NCBI GenBank assembly: GCA_015058155.1
Contig: SVCW01000009.1
Location: 1-53,190 of the forward strand
Length of the DNA stretch: 53,190 nucleotides
Source of the DNA: Clostridiales bacterium
GTDB taxonomy: Bacteria; Bacillota; Clostridia; Peptostreptococcales; Anaerovoracaceae
Direction of reading: 5' to 3'
Below are positions 51,066 through 53,190 of the stretch, in pieces. The stretch's first letter is position 1. Every line of letters begins with the position of its first letter. The translations under genes were made by a program, and so were the position numbers. A model generated the notes under the pieces. The model did not search any database. It saw nothing but the letters and a program-made list of their open reading frames with translations, and was not told the DNA's origin.

Positions 51066-52304
51066 TTAGAGTTCAGCTACTGACTGAGTCTTTACGAATG
51101 AGAATTCCTTAGTTGCTACTGAATCTTCAGTTACAGTCTTGAGGTAAGCTGTATCCTTGATAGCGTCTCCGTTTTCGTCAAATGCGATAGCGCCTGTTAC
51201 GCCGTCAAACTGTACGTTTACGAGAGCATCTCTGATAGCTACTGAGTTAACAACTTCGATGTCTGTTCCATCGAGTGCTTCGAGTGCGTGGTAAGCAGCC
51301 ATGTATGTATCATAACCGAGAGCTGATACTGCAGCTACTGTATCTGTTCCAGCATTCCAAGTGAGGTACTGAGCATCGCTGTTTAAGAATACCTTGAATC
51401 CATCTACGAATTCCTTAGCGATTGCGTTTGATTCATCCTTTTCATCGAAGAATGTTGAGAATACTGCGCCAACTGCATCTTCTGAGATGATAGCTGCATT
51501 TTCCCAAGTGTCACTAGCGAGAACCTGAGCATCGATTCCGTTAGCTGTGATCTGAGGGAGAATGAGTGTAGCTGTTGCGATTGATGATGGAACGAAGATT
51601 ACTTCTGCGCCTGAAGCCTTAACTGTAGTAAGGATAGCGTTGAAGTCTGATTCGTTTGTCTGATAAGTTTCGTCAGCAACGATTTCGCCACCGAGGTCAG
51701 TGTAAGCCTGCTTGAAGAATCCAGCAAGACCTGTTGAATAGTCGTCACCATTCTGGCTGATAACTGCAGCCTTAGTGTAACCAGCATCGATTGCGTAGTT
51801 AGCCATTACTGTTCCCTGGAATGGATCGAGGAAGCAAGCTCTGAAGTAGAAGTCGTTTCCAAGAGTTACCTGAGGGTTTGTACATGAACATCCGATTGCA
51901 GGAACGCCTGCTTCTGCGAATGTAGGGCCAGCAGCGATTGATACGCCTGAACCGTATGAACCAAGAACAGTTACAACACCCTGTGAAACGAGTGACTGAG
52001 CAGCTGTAACAGCAGCAGTCTTATCTGACTGGTTGTCAACTTCTACGAGCTGGATGTCATAAGTAGTTCCATTGATGTCTACTGTTGGGTAGAGGCTGTT
52101 TGCATAACGGATTCCGAGTACTTCCTGGATTCCGCCACCGCCGTTTTCACCTGTTGTAGGTTCGAATACACCAATCTTGATTGTTGTACCTTCTACGTCG
52201 ATTCCTGCAACAACATCTGTATCTTCACCACCGCCGCCACCGCAGCCTACAGCGAAGATTGAGAATACCATTACGAGTACGAGTAAAATTGATATCTTCT
52301 TCAT
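51066..52304 (-). CDS. livJ: Branched-chain amino acid ABC transporter binding lipoprotein, first copy
   Basis: The ATG at 52304 follows AGGAGG by ten bases. The 412-residue protein has a lipobox AVGC (Cys21) with a GGGGGED linker, then the LivJ-type fold: IKIGVFEPTTGENGGGGIQE and AGVPAIGCSCTNPQVTLGND. It is the first gene of the liv run and has a strong promoter, as expected of an abundant binding protein. Confidence 0.92.
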   Translation of the reverse strand: MKKISILLVLVMVFSIFAVGCGGGGGEDTDVVAGIDVEGTTIKIGVFEPTTGENGGGGIQEVLGIRYANSLYPTVDINGTTYDIQLVEVDNQSDKTAAVTAAQSLVSQGVVTVLGSYGSGVSIAAGPTFAEAGVPAIGCSCTNPQVTLGNDFYFRACFLDPFQGTVMANYAIDAGYTKAAVISQNGDDYSTGLAGFFKQAYTDLGGEIVADETYQTNESDFNAILTTVKASGAEVIFVPSSIATATLILPQITANGIDAQVLASDTWENAAIISEDAVGAVFSTFFDEKDESNAIAKEFVDGFKVFLNSDAQYLTWNAGTDTVAAVSALGYDTYMAAYHALEALDGTDIEVVNSVAIRDALVNVQFDGVTGAIAFDENGDAIKDTAYLKTVTEDSVATKEFSFVKTQSVAEL

Positions 52305-52345
52305 AATACTATTTCCTCCTGTTTTGATATCGAAATTATGCATAC

Positions 52346-52374
52346 ATTATACCCCTTTTATTTACTAAAGTAAA
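52346..52374 (-). promoter_or_regulatory. liv operon promoter
   Basis: On the minus strand TTTACT (52369-52374), 17 bases, TATAAT (52346-52351), about 40 bases before the start codon. Confidence 0.7.
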
Positions 52375-52485
52375 GAAGTAAATGTTGATTTTGTGCGGTC
52401 TTAGGCCCTTTTAGTCCCCTTTTCCCAGCCCTTACCCAAAAAAATTTTTTTAAACATCATTTTTGGGATTTTTATTCAAAATTTA

Positions 52486-52515
52486 TTGTTTCTTGTAACC
52501 GGATAATGTTATACT
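52486..52515 (+). promoter_or_regulatory. Rubrerythrin promoter
   Basis: TTGTTT (52486-52491), 18 bases, TATACT (52510-52515). No PerR-like box is obvious. Confidence 0.5.
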
Positions 52516-52571
52516 TACATTATGTTCCAGTTAACATTTTTTTAATTTTTGATTTACAGGAGGACAATAAT

Positions 52572-53111
52572 ATGAAATGGATTTGCTCAGTTTGCGGTTA
52601 TGTTCATGAAGGCGACGCAGCACCAGAAAAGTGCCCACAGTGCGGAGTACCTGCAGAAAAGTTCAACGCATCAACAGGCGAAATTGCATGGGCTGATCAG
52701 CATGTTGTAGGAGTAGCTCAGGGTGTTGACCCAACTATCATTCAGGACTTAAGAGATCACTTCATGGGAGAATGTACAGAAGTTGGTATGTATCTTGCTA
52801 TGGCAAGAGTTGCTCACAGAGAAGGTTATCCTGAAATCGGTCTTTACTGGGAAAAGGCTGCATGGGAAGAAGCAGAACATGCTGCTAAGTTTGCAGAACT
52901 CCTCGGTGAAGTTGTAACTGATTCAACTAAGAAGAATCTCGAACTCAGAGTTGAAGCTGAAGCAGGCGCTTGCGAATCAAAGAAGGACATCGCAACAAGA
53001 GCTAAGCAGCAGAACCTCGACGCTATCCACGATACAGTTCACGAAATGGCTAAGGACGAAGCAAGACACGGAAAGGCATTCGAAGGTCTCCTTAAGAGAT
53101 ACTTTGGCTAA
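52572..53111 (+). CDS. Reverse rubrerythrin
   Basis: The ATG at 52572 follows AGGAGG. The 179-residue protein puts the rubredoxin domain first (Cys5, Cys8, Cys21, Cys24; [18 protein letters not shown]) and the ferritin-like diiron domain second ([44 protein letters not shown]), the reverse of classic rubrerythrin. Such enzymes reduce hydrogen peroxide and oxygen in Clostridia. Single gene with its own promoter and terminator. Confidence 0.94.
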   Translation: MKWICSVCGYVHEGDAAPEKCPQCGVPAEKFNASTGEIAWADQHVVGVAQGVDPTIIQDLRDHFMGECTEVGMYLAMARVAHREGYPEIGLYWEKAAWEEAEHAAKFAELLGEVVTDSTKKNLELRVEAEAGACESKKDIATRAKQQNLDAIHDTVHEMAKDEARHGKAFEGLLKRYFG

Positions 53112-53156
53112 TCCTTAAAAAGCCTTTAAAATCAAGGAAAATCAAGATTTTTAGTG

Positions 53157-53190
53157 ACAGGGAATTGAGAAATCAGTTCCCTGTTTTTTC
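53157..53190 (+). terminator. Terminator after rubrerythrin
   Basis: ACAGGGAATTGA pairs with TCAGTTCCCTGT around a GAAA tetraloop (one G-T pair); TTTTTT follows, at the edge of the window. Confidence 0.88.

Overview
The window reads as a chromosome segment of an anaerobic, amino-acid-fermenting low-to-mid GC Firmicute of the class Clostridia. The evidence is a ferredoxin-linked 2-oxoacid oxidoreductase, an 8-Fe ferredoxin, Rex, a reverse-type rubrerythrin, a CIRCE-controlled groESL operon, strong AGGAGG ribosome sites, and sigma-A promoters with 16-18 base spacers. A family placement near Anaerovoracaceae or Lachnospiraceae is only a guess. Almost all genes lie on the minus strand. No rRNA, tRNA, CRISPR array or intact insertion sequence was seen.

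Layout. 1-1906: a secreted SLH protein with a transglutaminase-like triad, behind a promoter that carries a perfect palindrome, flanked by pieces of a dispersed repeat. 1936-9843: a tight run of eight minus-strand genes (SPFH, TPM, TFIIB-type zinc ribbon, DUF4428-like zinc protein, two lipoproteins, two unknowns). It resembles the Bacillus ydjGHI envelope-stress set but has no pspA. 9982-12880: an accessory-looking stretch with a DUF4143-type AAA ATPase, a helical-repeat protein behind a structured leader, and several repeats. 12979-24652: guaA (synthetase domain only), a Nim-like flavoprotein, an aldo/keto reductase, an MFS carrier, the four-gene VOR-type oxidoreductase, a macro-domain protein, two glutathione-peroxidase-like proteins and guaB. 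24739-30010: a VanY-type carboxypeptidase, a phnDCEE-type ABC transporter and an MBL hydrolase. 30011-30902: a repeat-rich gap that includes decayed copies of the groEL 3' end. 30903-41741: groESL, an OGG1-like glycosylase with a P-loop/Asp23-like partner, ferredoxin, rex, acpP, an ABC-F protein, the tsaE-tsaB-rimI-(63 aa)-tsaD operon and a ProX-type deacylase. 41841-43300: a PD-(D/E)XK-like protein with an upstream cluster of ACTCCAAA motifs. 43317-52304: pepV, capA-like, nifU-like and a branched-chain amino acid ABC system with two binding proteins. 52572-53111: rubrerythrin.

How the genes fit together. Peptide cleavage (PepV), branched-chain amino acid uptake (Liv) and ferredoxin-dependent oxidation of branched-chain 2-oxoacids (VOR) make a plausible amino acid fermentation route, with Rex, ferredoxin and rubrerythrin handling redox balance and oxygen stress. 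The parts least explained by known systems are the 1936-9843 envelope module, the structured leader at 12414-12675, the repeat-rich gaps, and the small Cys protein inside the t6A operon.
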